From positions 1 through 33,476 of the forward strand of contig JAUVXL010000016.1 of assembly GCA_030603595.1 (NCBI GenBank): a stretch of DNA of 33,476 bases. The letters run 5' to 3'. The translations under genes were made by a program, and so were the position numbers. Shown piece after piece: positions 8,440-15,596 of this stretch (position 1 is its first letter; every line of letters begins with the position of its first letter). Below the pieces are notes generated by a model, which worked only from the letters and a program-made list of their open reading frames with translations, made no database searches and was not told the origin of the DNA. The DNA comes from Sedimentisphaerales bacterium. Its GTDB lineage: Bacteria > Planctomycetota > Phycisphaerae > Sedimentisphaerales > Anaerobacaceae.

Positions 8440-9570
8440 CTATACGCCCGGCACTATCGTTCCGCCGGCAACGATATTATCCTGCTCGTTGTACAGTACG
8501 ATTCTCTGGCCGGGGGACGGGGCGAATTGGGGCTCGTCAAATTCGACCTTTATGCCGGTTTCGCTCGCGCCGGCAATCTTGCAGGGCCGGGGCTCGCCAT
8601 ACGAGCGAATCTTGGCGGACAGTCGTTTGCCCGTCGTCAGCTCGCTGGGAATAAGAACGTTGATACGGTCTGCGTCGATTGCGCTATGGCTTACTTGCTC
8701 TCTTGTGCCGAGCGCTATCGTATTTGCCTTGGCGTCAATCCCGCCCACGTAGAGAGGCTTGCCGCCCGCGAAGCCGATGCCCCGACGCTGGCCTAACGTA
8801 TAATGCGAAATGCCCTTGTGCTCTGCTATCTTGTTGCCCTGCATATCGGTTATGTCCCCGCACTTATCCGCCTGCTCCCCGGATAAGGCTATGCGATAAT
8901 CACCCTCGCCGGCAAAGCACAACTCCATACTCTCAGCCTTCTCGGCGACGCTCAAGTTCAGTTGCGCCGCTATCGAGCGAACTTCGGGCTTGGTCAACTC
9001 GCCCAGAGGAAGCACAAAGTTCTCCAGCTTCTCCGCGGCGATTCCGTACAGAAAGTAGCTCTGGTCCTTTGCCTTGTCCTTGGCCCGCCCGAGCCGCACC
9101 TCGTCGCCGGAGCCGTGAATCCTCGCGTAATGCCCGGTGGCCAGGTGCTCGATGCCGAATTCGCCTTTTAGAAAGTCCCATACCAATGAGAACTTCAGCA
9201 GCGTATTGCAGTCGATGCACGGATTGGGCGTATGCCCCTTCGCGTACGCCCGGCGGAACCGCTCGATAATCAGTTTCTCGAAGGCCTCGGTAACGTCGAT
9301 GAAATAATGCGCCAGCCCCATCTCATGGCAGACAAGAGCCGCATCGGCCCCGCAGCAGCCCCGCACATTCGCATCGCAGGAGACTGGAATCTTCATTGTT
9401 ATCCCCAGGACGTCCCACCCGTCCTCCTTGAGCAGATGCGCTGCGACGCTGCTATCGACCCCGCCGCTCATCAGCATCGCTATCTGCCGCGACGCCCCCT
9501 TCTGCGGAGCCCAAGACGAAAAGCTCGCTGGCATCAACTCGATGTCAAATTTCTCAGACGTCATTATCAC
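8440..9570 (-). CDS. mnmA: tRNA-specific 2-thiouridylase MnmA
   Basis: A 376-residue enzyme that thiolates U34 of Lys/Glu/Gln tRNAs. The ATP PP-loop SGGVDSS is at 35-41. The catalytic cysteine pair is C118 (in NPCIDC) and C218 (in ELCF). The conserved GHYAR (146-150) and the central LGQRRGIGF segment (259-267) are present. The start at 9570 is a GTG preceded at 7 nt by GAGGTG; an ATG two codons later (9564) is an alternative. Both give an N-terminal extension of roughly 28 residues before the usual family start. It precedes the met-hdr operon on the same strand but is separated by a hairpin and a candidate promoter, so it is probably its own unit. Confidence 0.97.
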   Translation of the reverse strand: MIMTSEKFDIELMPASFSSWAPQKGASRQIAMLMSGGVDSSVAAHLLKEDGWDVLGITMKIPVSCDANVRGCCGADAALVCHEMGLAHYFIDVTEAFEKLIIERFRRAYAKGHTPNPCIDCNTLLKFSLVWDFLKGEFGIEHLATGHYARIHGSGDEVRLGRAKDKAKDQSYFLYGIAAEKLENFVLPLGELTKPEVRSIAAQLNLSVAEKAESMELCFAGEGDYRIALSGEQADKCGDITDMQGNKIAEHKGISHYTLGQRRGIGFAGGKPLYVGGIDAKANTIALGTREQVSHSAIDADRINVLIPSELTTGKRLSAKIRSYGEPRPCKIAGASETGIKVEFDEPQFAPSPGQRIVLYNEQDNIVAGGTIVPGV

Positions 9571-9682
9571 TGCGTTTCACCTCAAAACCAGTACTCTGTC
9601 AAGTATGATTCCGTAAGCTGTCATTGCGATCACCTCACCGGATTCTCAGCAGGCTGCCAAAAGAAAATGAATCGCAACAATC

Positions 9683-9842
9683 GTCATTGCGAGGAGCGAA
9701 GCGACGTGGCAATCTCCTAACGCTCGCACTATGAAAACTGTTCATTTTCTTAGGAGGCCTGAAAGGACGTGGCAATCTCTCGTGTTCGAGTCCGCCTCAT
9801 GCGGAAGATTGCCGCGTCGGCCTTCGGCCTCCTCGCAATGAC
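9683..9842. repeat. nested palindromic repeat of the GTCATTGCGAGG family
   Basis: The left arm (9683-9715, GTCATTGCGAGGAGCGAAGC onward to GGCAATCT) is complementary to the right arm (9806-9842, AGATTGCCGCG to CCTCGCAATGAC). The block GACGTGGCAATCTC occurs twice (9703-9716 and 9766-9779). The bases between the two blocks include a CTCCTAA/TTAGGAG inverted repeat, which suggests a small insertion or duplication within an older palindrome. This repeat type is known from many bacterial intergenic regions. Confidence 0.8.
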
Positions 9843-10292
9843 ACTTACTGATCCGACTTTGACAAGCTGCCAGATTGCCCCATACAACACCAAATGCGGC
9901 TATTTCGCAAGAGTATCTTATCCCCGCCCTCACGGTCGGGGCTTGTACGATCAAGGCTTGCGCCGCACAAAATGGCGATAAAACCGGTGGAACTACCGGC
10001 TCCAATCAAGTACAATCATCTCTTTGACAGTTTTGAAATGTATTATGAAACTCAAACTGACCGTTTTGCAATAACGGTAGGGTGTGCTGTGCACACCTTC
10101 TCTGCGTTGTAAGTACAGACATAACAAGAAAATAGCACAATCCCCGCTTGCGCGGGGACAAGCTTGTCATTCCTGCGAAGCTCGTCCTCGACCCTGATCG
10201 GGGAGCAGGAATCCAAATACCTAATAAATAACAGTGTAAATCCGTGTCTAAAAAAACAGAATCGGTCAGTTTGAGTATGAAAGGTGAAAACA
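9843..10292. other. gene-free spacer built mostly of repeats, upstream of the glutaredoxin gene
   Basis: No convincing coding region. It holds a GC-rich repeat copy at 9921-9946 (TCCCCGCCCT then CACGGTCGGGGCTTGT) that recurs at 16502-16573. It also holds a unit bounded by 14-bp perfect inverted repeats (ACTCAAACTGACCG at 10050-10063 and its complement at 10263-10276). Inside that unit are a perfect GGTGTGC-TGT-GCACACC hairpin (10081-10097) and a palindrome with ATTCCTGC/GCAGGAAT arms (10169-10212). A dispersed 'GTGTAAATCCGTGTCTA' repeat lies at 10232-10258. The glutaredoxin promoter must be here, but no good match was found. Confidence 0.7.
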
Positions 10293-10526
10293 ATGGCAAA
10301 AACAATCGTGTATTCGTCCCAAACATGCCCCTGGTGCCGCGTGGCCAAGGACTTCCTCATGGAAAACAACATCGAATTTGAGAGCAAGGATGTCGGAGCC
10401 GACTTGGTGGCAAGGAATGAACTTATGCAGAAATCGGGTCAATTGGGCATCCCCGTTCTCGACATTGACGGAACAATAATTGTAGGCTTCAATCAGCAAG
10501 CAATAAAGGAAGCTCTGGATATCTAA
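10293..10526 (+). CDS. glutaredoxin/NrdH-like thiol-disulfide protein
   Basis: A 77-residue thioredoxin-fold protein with the redox motif C12-P-W-C15 and a cis-proline in LGIPV (P54). The GF-containing tail resembles NrdH/short glutaredoxins reduced by a flavin reductase rather than by glutathione. The start chosen is the ATG at 10293, placed 6 nt after AAGGTG; a GTG at 10284 is in frame but lies within that ribosome-binding site. The trxB-like gene begins 2 bp after the stop, so the pair is an operon. The encoded reductase is the probable partner that recharges this protein. Confidence 0.94.
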   Translation: MAKTIVYSSQTCPWCRVAKDFLMENNIEFESKDVGADLVARNELMQKSGQLGIPVLDIDGTIIVGFNQQAIKEALDI

Positions 10527-10528
10527 GA

Positions 10529-11455
10529 ATGTATGATCTTGTAATAATCGGCGGCGGAGTTGCAGCCTTCGCGGCGGCTATCTATGCGGGCAGGCTCCAG
10601 CTTAAGACACTTGTCATCGGAGAAGAACTCGGCGGGACCATTCTGCTCACCGATGAGATCGCCAATTATCCCGGCTTCAAAAAAATAACCGGCCTGGATC
10701 TCTTTCGCAAAATCAAAGAGCATGCCCAGGACTACGATATAGAAATCCTGGAGAAAAGGGCCGAGTCGATTGAAAAGCAAACCGACGCTTTTGAACTGTT
10801 CACCAAGGACGAAAAGCTCAAAGCAAAGACAGTGATAATCGCAACCGGCACGCATTTGCGCAAATTAGGTGTTCCGGGAGAGGATGAATTCGCAAATAGA
10901 GGGGTCCATTACTGCGCCCTGTGCGACGGCGTTTTCTATAAGAACAAGATCGTCGCCGTAGTAGGCGGCTCCGATTCCGCCGCCACCGAGGCCCTGCTCC
11001 TGACCGAGTACGCCCAAAAAGTCTTCATTATCTACAGAAAAGAAACGATACGGGCAGAACCGATAACAGCCCAAAGAGTCGATAAGAACGAAAAGATAGA
11101 AATAATAAACAACACAAACGTAACAGAGATAAAGGGAGAGCAATTCCTAAACGCCGTAATCCTGGACAACCCCTACAAAGGCTCGAACGAACTAAAACTC
11201 GACGCCCTATTCATCCAGGTAGGCCAAATCCCCCTCTCCGACCTGGCAGCCTCAGCCGGAGCCGAAATTAACGAAAAGAAGGAAATAATAATAAACAGAG
11301 CCTCCGAAACAAACATCCCCGGCCTGTTCGCCTGCGGAGACGTAATAGACAGCAAATTCAAACAAGCAATAACAGGAGTAGCCCAAGCAGTAACAGCAGC
11401 CAACAGCGCCTACGAATACACCACCAACCTCCCGCAGCCGAATGAGAGCTTCTGA
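10529..11455 (+). CDS. trxB: thioredoxin reductase family FAD/NAD(P) disulfide oxidoreductase
   Basis: A 308-residue flavoprotein. The FAD site GGGVAAF (8-14), the redox pair C129-A-L-C132, the NAD(P)H site VVGGSDSA (144-151) and the C-terminal FAD motif FACGDVIDS (267-275) are all present. It should transfer electrons from NAD(P)H to the adjacent CPWC glutaredoxin-like protein. Unusual: codons 232-298 are repeated at about 92% nucleotide identity 1.47 kb downstream (12689-12889). The intact gene's own 3' end may therefore have been brought in by an insert. The tail after residue 298 (TNLPQPNESF) differs from that encoded by the downstream copy (AKLTTPE). Confidence 0.95.
   Translation: MYDLVIIGGGVAAFAAAIYAGRLQLKTLVIGEELGGTILLTDEIANYPGFKKITGLDLFRKIKEHAQDYDIEILEKRAESIEKQTDAFELFTKDEKLKAKTVIIATGTHLRKLGVPGEDEFANRGVHYCALCDGVFYKNKIVAVVGGSDSAATEALLLTEYAQKVFIIYRKETIRAEPITAQRVDKNEKIEIINNTNVTEIKGEQFLNAVILDNPYKGSNELKLDALFIQVGQIPLSDLAASAGAEINEKKEIIINRASETNIPGLFACGDVIDSKFKQAITGVAQAVTAANSAYEYTTNLPQPNESF
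11222..11422 (+). repeat. trxB 3'-end copy 1 (within the intact gene)
   Basis: This 201-bp stretch, codons 232-298 of trxB, aligns without gaps to 12689-12889. There are 15 differences in 13 codons, of which 10 codons are synonymous. The first 17 bp (GGCCAAATCCCCCTCTC) are identical in both copies. Upstream of this point the two copies share nothing. Confidence 0.9.
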
Positions 11456-11754
11456 GCATTACGGCAAAAAGCCGGAACGGAAATAGCAAAAAAAATGCTT
11501 GATGGGGGTAGAGGTGTGTATTATGGTGGTTAGAAACTTTTCAACTTTCCAAGATTTAACAGGTGTAGTGTGCGCGATTGAGAATATAGGCAATCGTCCA
11601 CTATGGCCATAACTTGCAATGCAGTAAGGGGTTATGCTTGGCAATCAAAAAGCCTTATTGGAAGCAATGTTCTTTGACGACGATGTGTTTTATAGGACGA
11701 AATATTTCAGTATAGTGTAATACGATACGAAAATTGGAAGAGAAAGGGGCTGTT
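11456..11754 (+). other. AT-rich leader of the dCTP deaminase gene pair
   Basis: A 299-bp stretch with no supported gene. A short CGGC-AAAAA-GCCG hairpin (11462-11474) just after the trxB stop could act as a weak terminator. TATAGT at 11711-11716 is a possible -10 box, but no matching -35 was found. The low GC content sets it apart from the flanking trxB sequence. Confidence 0.5.
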
Positions 11755-12036
11755 ATGGAAAAATGGTTGGACTGTACGATAACTCCCGGGCAATTTAGTG
11801 GAGAGTATGCTGTTCAAGGAGAAATGTTTGATGCCACCGACTTTTCTCTCTTTGCGCCCAAAAAAGATTTAATATTCGATGAGGAGCCTGCAACGGGTAA
11901 ATCAGTCAAAGGTTTGATTCGTATTGTGCCGGGTGCACAAAAAGAAGACCTAGTAATGGTTAGTCTTCCTCGACCAACATTTGAAAATGGACGAACAGTA
12001 ACTATCAGGAAAAAACAGCTTAGAGAAGCCAATTAA
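11755..12036 (+). CDS. small protein of unknown function, coupled to dCTP deaminase
   Basis: A 93-residue protein that I do not recognise. The ATG at 11755 follows AAAGGGG by about 6 nt; a TTG seven codons earlier is a less likely start. It has one cysteine (C7) and alternating hydrophobic/polar stretches suggesting a beta-rich fold (for example GLIRIVPG and LVMVSLPRP). It has no signal peptide or membrane segment and ends in basic residues (TIRKKQLREAN). Its TAA shares a base with the next gene's ATG (TAATG), so the two products are probably made together and may interact. It is part of the low-GC insert. Confidence 0.65.
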   Translation: MEKWLDCTITPGQFSGEYAVQGEMFDATDFSLFAPKKDLIFDEEPATGKSVKGLIRIVPGAQKEDLVMVSLPRPTFENGRTVTIRKKQLREAN

Positions 12037-12623
12037 TGATTCTATCAAATGTTGAGATTCATAAAGCATTAGATGAGGGAAGGCTTGTTATTGAGCCAGA
12101 GCCAAAGCCTCGATACAAAGAAGTTGGGGTTAAATATTGTCCGTATGATACACACACAATTGATCTAAAACTTGGGGATGAAATCACAATACCAAAAGAA
12201 GGTGCATACGCTTATGACTTTATGGCTTCGGGTAAAGTTGCAGACCTTATCGCTCAAAACTCGGAAAAATGCACCCTGACTCCAAGCCAACCTTATCGCC
12301 TAGAAACCGGCAACTTTATTCTTGCACAAACGCTTGAAACAATTAAATTGCCGATTGACAAAGGGCCACCATATCTGGCAGCCAGAATCGAAGGAAAAAG
12401 TAGTAGGGCTCGGTGTGGTTTACTTGTTCATTTTACAGCACCTACTGTACACCCAGAATGGGAAGGCCAACTTACACTTGAAATTATCAACCTTGGCAAA
12501 ACACCTTTTCTGCTTCATAGTGGAATGGCTATCGCGCAACTAATCGTTGAGCAAGTTCACGGAGAATTGAAATCAAATCAAAGTCAGTTCCAGGGACAAG
12601 CAACCCCTGAAGGTACAACGTAG
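12036..12623 (+). CDS. dcd: dCTP deaminase / dUTPase-superfamily protein
   Basis: A 195-residue protein of the dCTP deaminase family, homotrimeric enzymes that convert dCTP to dUTP (some also to dUMP). Matches: N-terminal ILSNVEIHKAL (2-12), the nucleotide-binding/catalytic segment IEGKSSRARCGLLVH (118-132), the catalytic glutamate in LTLEI (E149), the GMAIAQL strand (163-169) and a C-terminal FQGQATPEG (185-193) like the family's closing tail. Its ATG overlaps the stop of the upstream small gene. The gene is AT-rich and lies in the insert that splits the trxB repeats. It could supply dUMP for thymidylate synthesis, or be a cargo gene that alters nucleotide pools during infection. The sequence cannot separate these. 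Confidence 0.9.
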   Translation: MILSNVEIHKALDEGRLVIEPEPKPRYKEVGVKYCPYDTHTIDLKLGDEITIPKEGAYAYDFMASGKVADLIAQNSEKCTLTPSQPYRLETGNFILAQTLETIKLPIDKGPPYLAARIEGKSSRARCGLLVHFTAPTVHPEWEGQLTLEIINLGKTPFLLHSGMAIAQLIVEQVHGELKSNQSQFQGQATPEGTT

Positions 12624-12688
12624 TTTCTTTCTTTAAACGAATGATTCGATTTTCTCTTTACCAACGCATTCATTATTAGCACTAATAC

Positions 12689-12913
12689 GGCCAAATCCCC
12701 CTCTCAGACCTGGCCGCCTCGGCCGGCGCCGAAATTAACGAAAAGAAAGAAATAATAATAAACAGAGCCTCCGAAACAAACATCCCCGGCCTATTCGCCT
12801 GCGGAGACGTCGTGGACAGCAAATTCAAACAAGCAATAACAGGAGTGGCCCAGGCAGTAACAGCAGCCCACACAGCATACGAATACACCGCAAAACTAAC
12901 CACACCAGAATAA
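12689..12913 (+). pseudogene. stranded 3' end of trxB (copy 2)
   Basis: It encodes only the last about 74 residues of a thioredoxin reductase in frame to a TAA (from GQIPLSDLAA through FACGDVVDS to the end TAKLTTPE). It has no start codon, no NAD(P)H domain and no redox cysteines. Of 13 differing codons against trxB, 10 are synonymous. The copies therefore diverged while each was part of a working gene, not as a decaying tandem duplicate. Confidence 0.85.
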
Positions 12914-13029
12914 CACCCCCTTGCGACAAACTGGAAATCCCGGCCTGTCGGGGACAGCGCCACCCATCTGCCTCCTGACTTCTGCCCTCTGTCTCCCCCC
13001 TTTTTGCCGCCCAAATCCTGATTCCCCCT

Positions 13030-14067
13030 TCAACTCCCCCCACTTTCCCGATTTTTCAATGCTTTCAGCATACGCTTCCGTAGTGAATCCAGATCAAGCC
13101 TTACAGTAGACCCCTTGGAAGATTGAGCCAAGAATTCAAGCAAGTCTCGATGCGAAACTCCGGTGGTTCCATTTTGCCTTCGCCAAACAAAATTCTCTTC
13201 CTCAGATATGATTACACGTTCACTATTGAGAGCCATGACGTGATTGACGAAGGCAACTCGTCTCCTATCCACATTTGTTACCTTCCGAAGCTTATCGTAG
13301 TTCAGGATAAGGCAAGCCTTTGAGCTCACCGGGAAGTATAAGTCAACATTTGGGTTTCTAAACCAACTGCATTCCTTGGCAGGAGTCTCATTTCGCGGAA
13401 TTGGGACTATTGGACAATCTGAAATGACAAATCTCGCGTCACTGATGACGCCATCGATTCTTTCGAGGTTTGGCGTCATCTCTGCGAACACTGGCACAAA
13501 ACCACTTGCGAGGTCCAGCATCTCCCGAACATGGTATGTGTTTGGGGTGTCCACGGTACGCTCCAGTTCCTTCCTGGCACGAAGTGCCTTCTCGTAGTCA
13601 ATGTCAGTGATGTCCATTTGACAAGCATCGCCCACAATTGCCTTGTATGTTTCCTCACTGGAATAGAGGTACTCTTCAAGAATGTCGGTTCCGTATTCGT
13701 ACCCTTCTTCAATCATCGTTCGCAAGAGGGGCCCGCGGACATACATGACTCCCAGAAAGTTTGCTAGAATATCCCAGTCTTCTCCTTTTGGCATACCCCC
13801 GCTTTGAAGCATTGTCTCAATCACAGGTTCAACCAGATTCTCGATTTTGCCCAGTACTCCCTGCTCAATACAATCTGCGCCAACCTCCCCCGTTGTCTCA
13901 ACGAAGTAGTAATCCTTCACACAGGCAGCGTCCCTTATGTTCGCATGGTATGACTTCTGACCGATTCGGTCTATTACCCAGACCTGATCCTTCTTTGCGA
14001 ATCTCTTGAGAAGAAGTCTCGGTAGTATGTGATGATTCCTGGCGATCTTGTTCCTTTTCTTTGCCAT
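13030..14067 (-). CDS. DUF4238 family protein
   Basis: A 345-residue cytoplasmic protein matching the DUF4238 pattern. Visible are an N-terminal NHHILPRLLLKRFA (11-24), the central ISDARFVISDCPIVPI (208-223) resembling the family's 'fitSDnPv' core, DLYFPVSSKACLIL (242-255) and NHVMALNSERVIIS (275-288). The function of the family is not established; members are patchily distributed and often sit in accessory regions. The start at 14067 has GGAG about 10 nt upstream. It is transcribed against the trxB-dcd genes and lies directly next to the insert, with repeat-rich DNA on its other side, which suggests an acquired gene. It has no signal peptide or membrane segment. Confidence 0.85.
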   Translation of the reverse strand: MAKKRNKIARNHHILPRLLLKRFAKKDQVWVIDRIGQKSYHANIRDAACVKDYYFVETTGEVGADCIEQGVLGKIENLVEPVIETMLQSGGMPKGEDWDILANFLGVMYVRGPLLRTMIEEGYEYGTDILEEYLYSSEETYKAIVGDACQMDITDIDYEKALRARKELERTVDTPNTYHVREMLDLASGFVPVFAEMTPNLERIDGVISDARFVISDCPIVPIPRNETPAKECSWFRNPNVDLYFPVSSKACLILNYDKLRKVTNVDRRRVAFVNHVMALNSERVIISEEENFVWRRQNGTTGVSHRDLLEFLAQSSKGSTVRLDLDSLRKRMLKALKNRESGGS

Positions 14068-14334
14068 ATTCGCACAACTCCACGTATCGAGCTTGTTGCT
14101 TATAGGAACAGTCCCACCATTCTTCCCCGCTCGCCTTAGCCATTAATTCGTAACTGGCCCCCTCCTCTTATAGCGCCCTATCCTGCTGGCATTTTATCGT
14201 CGCAGACTGCGTTGCCAGCGAAGCAGCACCAATCGGTGGAAACTTCAAACCAAACACACTATATGCAAAAACCCCAAACCAGGAATCCTCACGCAGAAGC
14301 TTGTAGTGAAACTTGCCACGAGTAGTCATTCCCA

Positions 14335-14600
14335 TTCTCCAGGGAGAACTAAAGGTGTGCGGTACATTTTTCCACACTCCCACTATAGAAACTCTCGTCT
14401 ATCCCACTCACGATCTCAGTTCACCCCGTGAGATGGCGTGTGCCTATCTAACCGGTGGTATATCCCGTCAGATTTATCTGCAGGGGTCCAGTCCCTGCCA
14501 TGTTAGCCAAGATCGTACACCATGCCCCATGGGGGTGCCTTTAAGGCACCTCGCTCATTGGTGCGTCATCTACCATTAAACTACCCCAGATTCCAACCCC
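14335..14600 (-). ncRNA. dense hairpin cluster; possible decayed group II intron domain I
   Basis: Many local stems pack into about 250 bp: GGTGCCT/AGGCACC (14534-14550), CCCCATGGGG (14525-14534), GCAGGG/CCCTGC (14480-14498), CAGAT/ATCTG (14469-14480). CTAAC/GTTAG (14448-14452 with 14502-14506) encloses the last two. CTCACG/CGTGAG (14407-14432) and GTGTG/CACAC (14355-14377) follow. Two stems have exclusive alternatives. Read on the minus strand, GTAGTTTAATGGTAGA, then the closed multibranch, then AGTTTCTATAG are reminiscent of group II intron domain I. No reverse transcriptase, domain V or GTGYG 5' end is present, so this would be a remnant. The class is uncertain; the structure is directly visible. 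Confidence 0.3.
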
Positions 14601-15596
14601 AGTCAACCAAAAACCCCGCCCCGCCGGGCCCCCCATCAAACAATCCGTGTGAATTTATGCCCTGGGTATCCTGCGTTAATTTATGCCCTGGGTATCCGTG
14701 TCTAAGCCTTTCCTTTGCCCCTATGCCCCTTTTTACCTTCCTTCCTTCATGCAACTTCATGGTAAATCTTTGTTACCTTTTCTCCTTTCTCTGTTTCTTT
14801 AAAAATCCGCGCCAATCTCATTTTCTTTCATTTGTACTTTGCGCCTTAGCGCCTTTGCGGGATAAATTGCTTTAGTTTCTTCCCAGCCCCTCCGTGCCCA
14901 AATCTCCCCTCAGCGCTCTCCGCGACCTCAGCGGTAAAACTTTTTTCACCTTTTTTCCTCTCTCTGCTTCATCAAAAATCCGCGTTAATCCCCCTAATCC
15001 GCGATCAGCCTCTTTTCTCTCTTAATCTCCCTGCCCTTCTCTGTATTAAAAAAATCTGCGTTAATCTCCGAAAATCTGAGAAATCTGCGGTAAGTCTTTT
15101 CCTCTACGCGTCTTAGCGTCTTCATAACCCAATCTTATAAACATATTAGCAGAATCCCCCTTGACTTTTTTTCCTCATTTTCAGCCTAAAAACAAAGGGT
15201 GCACAAAATCACACAAAAAGTACACCTTTTCGAACATTTTGACCCACTTTGGGTCACAAAACGCGCGAAAAACACCAAAAAGTGCAAAAAACGTGATACT
15301 GTGTTTTTGCCACTTAACTCCTTACCGCCAAACAACTTAACCCCAAATGTCACCGTCTTTCCCAAAAACCAGGTGTCCAAACGCACCCCCCAAACCCCCC
15401 ATTATTAGCCCAAAAATCGAGGTCAATACCGAATATCCCAAAAAAAATCCCCATTTTTCACCCCCACCCCCCATTTTTTGCCCAAAAACCCACATCCAAA
15501 TCAATCTGAAATTTATGCCTTGGGTATCTGATATCTGCAATCAGAGATACATTCTCCCCCCTCTCTCCACGCCACCCACCACTTTCGATGGTGGGG
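14601..15596. repeat. gene-free stretch of degenerate short repeats
   Basis: No supported gene. A 20-bp unit AATTTATGCCCTGGGTATCC occurs at 14652-14671 and 14678-14697, with a variant at 15510-15529. A roughly 32-bp unit, CTCTG...AAAAATCYGCG followed by YYAATC, occurs at 14789-14819, 14962-14993 and 15039-15069. It belongs to the diffuse 'AATCCGCGTTAATC' sequences seen between genes of several phyla. A perfect TGACCCA-CTT-TGGGTCA hairpin lies at 15240-15256 and could end mlaA transcription on the minus strand. The strand is strongly pyrimidine-biased, with C and A homopolymer runs at 15380-15490. Confidence 0.7.

Larger units (their letters stand above)
11222..12688 (+). mobile_element. putative small element integrated in trxB and restoring its 3' end
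   Basis: The segment from the start of copy 1 to the start of copy 2 (1467 bp) behaves like an insert that entered trxB at GGCCAAATCCCCCTCTC and supplied a replacement 3' end, leaving the host's own end stranded downstream. Phage 21 and e14 do this at icd in Escherichia coli. The cargo is clearly AT-richer than its surroundings. It contains a 93-residue unknown protein and a dCTP deaminase but no integrase. It could be a deletion remnant, a passively moved element, or the product of recombination with imported DNA. Mobility is an inference. Confidence 0.5.

Noticed and set aside
9574-9602. TTGACA upstream of mnmA as a -35 box
   Set aside because: The hexamer 17 bp downstream (TGAAAC) is a poor -10 and would place the transcript start at or after the start codon.
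13898-14143. 81-codon minus-strand frame starting before the DUF4238 gene (MAKASGEEWWDC...)
   Set aside because: It overlaps the DUF4238 coding region by 170 bp in another frame. Its GGAGG lies too far from the ATG. Only the first 25 codons are outside the larger gene.
14555-14600. tRNA-like D-arm (TAGTTTAATGGTAGA) on the minus strand
   Set aside because: The D-stem does not pair and no T-arm (GGTTCGAATCC type) or acceptor stem follows. A group II intron fragment fits the neighbouring stems better.
14652-15069. CRISPR array
   Set aside because: Repeats are few, degenerate and unevenly spaced, the inter-repeat DNA is not spacer-like, and no cas gene is present.
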